DNA of 14,179 nt from Bacteroidia bacterium (GTDB taxonomy: Bacteria; Bacteroidota; Bacteroidia; Bacteroidales; Dysgonomonadaceae). Numbering within the stretch: position 1 is the first letter of the stretch; each line of letters starts with the position of its first letter. The DNA is taken from assembly GCA_030539475.1 (NCBI GenBank), contig JAUNRY010000028.1, positions 1 to 14,179 of the forward strand. Direction: 5' to 3'. A program made the translations under genes and the position numbers. Of this stretch, positions 14,056 to 14,179 are shown piece after piece. The notes under the pieces are model-generated. The model was not told where the DNA came from. It ran no database searches and saw only the letters and a program-made list of their open reading frames with translations.

Positions 14056-14179
14056 GAGTTTCTGTTTCGTTCCCGTTTGACCGATTGGCGGGCTGATGTT
14101 AGAGCCAAGAGCCAAGACGGATAGACAATAGACTATTAGACAATAGACTGTTGGACTGTTGGACTTTTAGACTCTGAAC
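14056..14179. repeat. Direct repeat, copy B (cut by window edge)
   Basis: Matches copy A from GAGTTT to GGACTTTTAGACTCT, with a shorter middle: the second arm of the inverted repeat is reduced and the AGAGCCAAG part has fewer units. The tandem GACTATTA/GACAATA region is again present. It reaches the end of the window, so its true length is unknown. Confidence 0.75.

Noticed and set aside
13933..14115. 60-codon frame on the minus strand
   Set aside because: No recognisable domain, partly made of repeat DNA, and no promoter or ribosome-binding context was seen.

Overview
The window reads as ordinary chromosomal DNA from a member of the Bacteroidota, probably the order Bacteroidales. This rests on the gene content (a DUF4834 protein, the psd-pssA pair, an OmpH-like chaperone beside murI, an IF-2 with a very long acidic N-terminal region), on a textbook Bacteroidota promoter (TTTG, 19 nt, TAnnTTTG) before rimP, and on A-rich gene starts without clear Shine-Dalgarno sequences. 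Every credible gene lies on the minus strand, so the window reads right to left in transcription order. No tRNA, rRNA, CRISPR array, insertion sequence or phage gene was seen.

In transcription order: (1) 14179-13751 is a gene-free stretch with two copies of a roughly 120-140 bp repeat. (2) 13750-13076 is an ABC transporter ATPase of the LolD/MacB type with no permease beside it. (3) 13076-12842 is an array of short hairpins separated by GATA/TATC spacers. (4) 12807-7828 holds a promoter, a short leader with a terminator-like hairpin, and rimP-nusA-infB. (5) 7831-7642 is a composite repeat element whose edge supplies the infB stop codon. (6) ompH is followed by a second, degenerate hairpin-rich region. 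(7) murI-cvpA-psd-pssA are tightly packed and probably one operon: cell-wall D-glutamate supply, an inner-membrane CvpA protein, and the last two steps to phosphatidylethanolamine. (8) A DUF4834 membrane protein ends at a good intrinsic terminator. (9) 3421-1 holds an alpha-oxoamine synthase, a threonine-synthase-like PLP enzyme with a zinc ribbon, and a short-chain dehydrogenase cut by the window edge.

The most interesting proposal is that block (9) is a capnine/sulfonolipid cluster: cysteate synthase of the archaeal type, cysteate fatty-acyl transferase (CapB/SulA type) and 3-dehydrocapnine reductase (CapC type). Those are the three steps that make the sphingoid-like sulfonated base of Bacteroidota outer membranes. 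The pathway is known from the literature. Assigning these three genes to it is inference from family membership and adjacency.

The second theme is repeats. At least four repeat types occupy most of the intergenic DNA. One has inserted in frame into the SDR gene, one supplies the infB stop codon, and one is a tandem hairpin array in which stems differ between copies but remain self-complementary. The third theme is regulation: a weak hairpin with a U6 tract in the rimP-nusA-infB leader looks like an attenuator that NusA itself could control.
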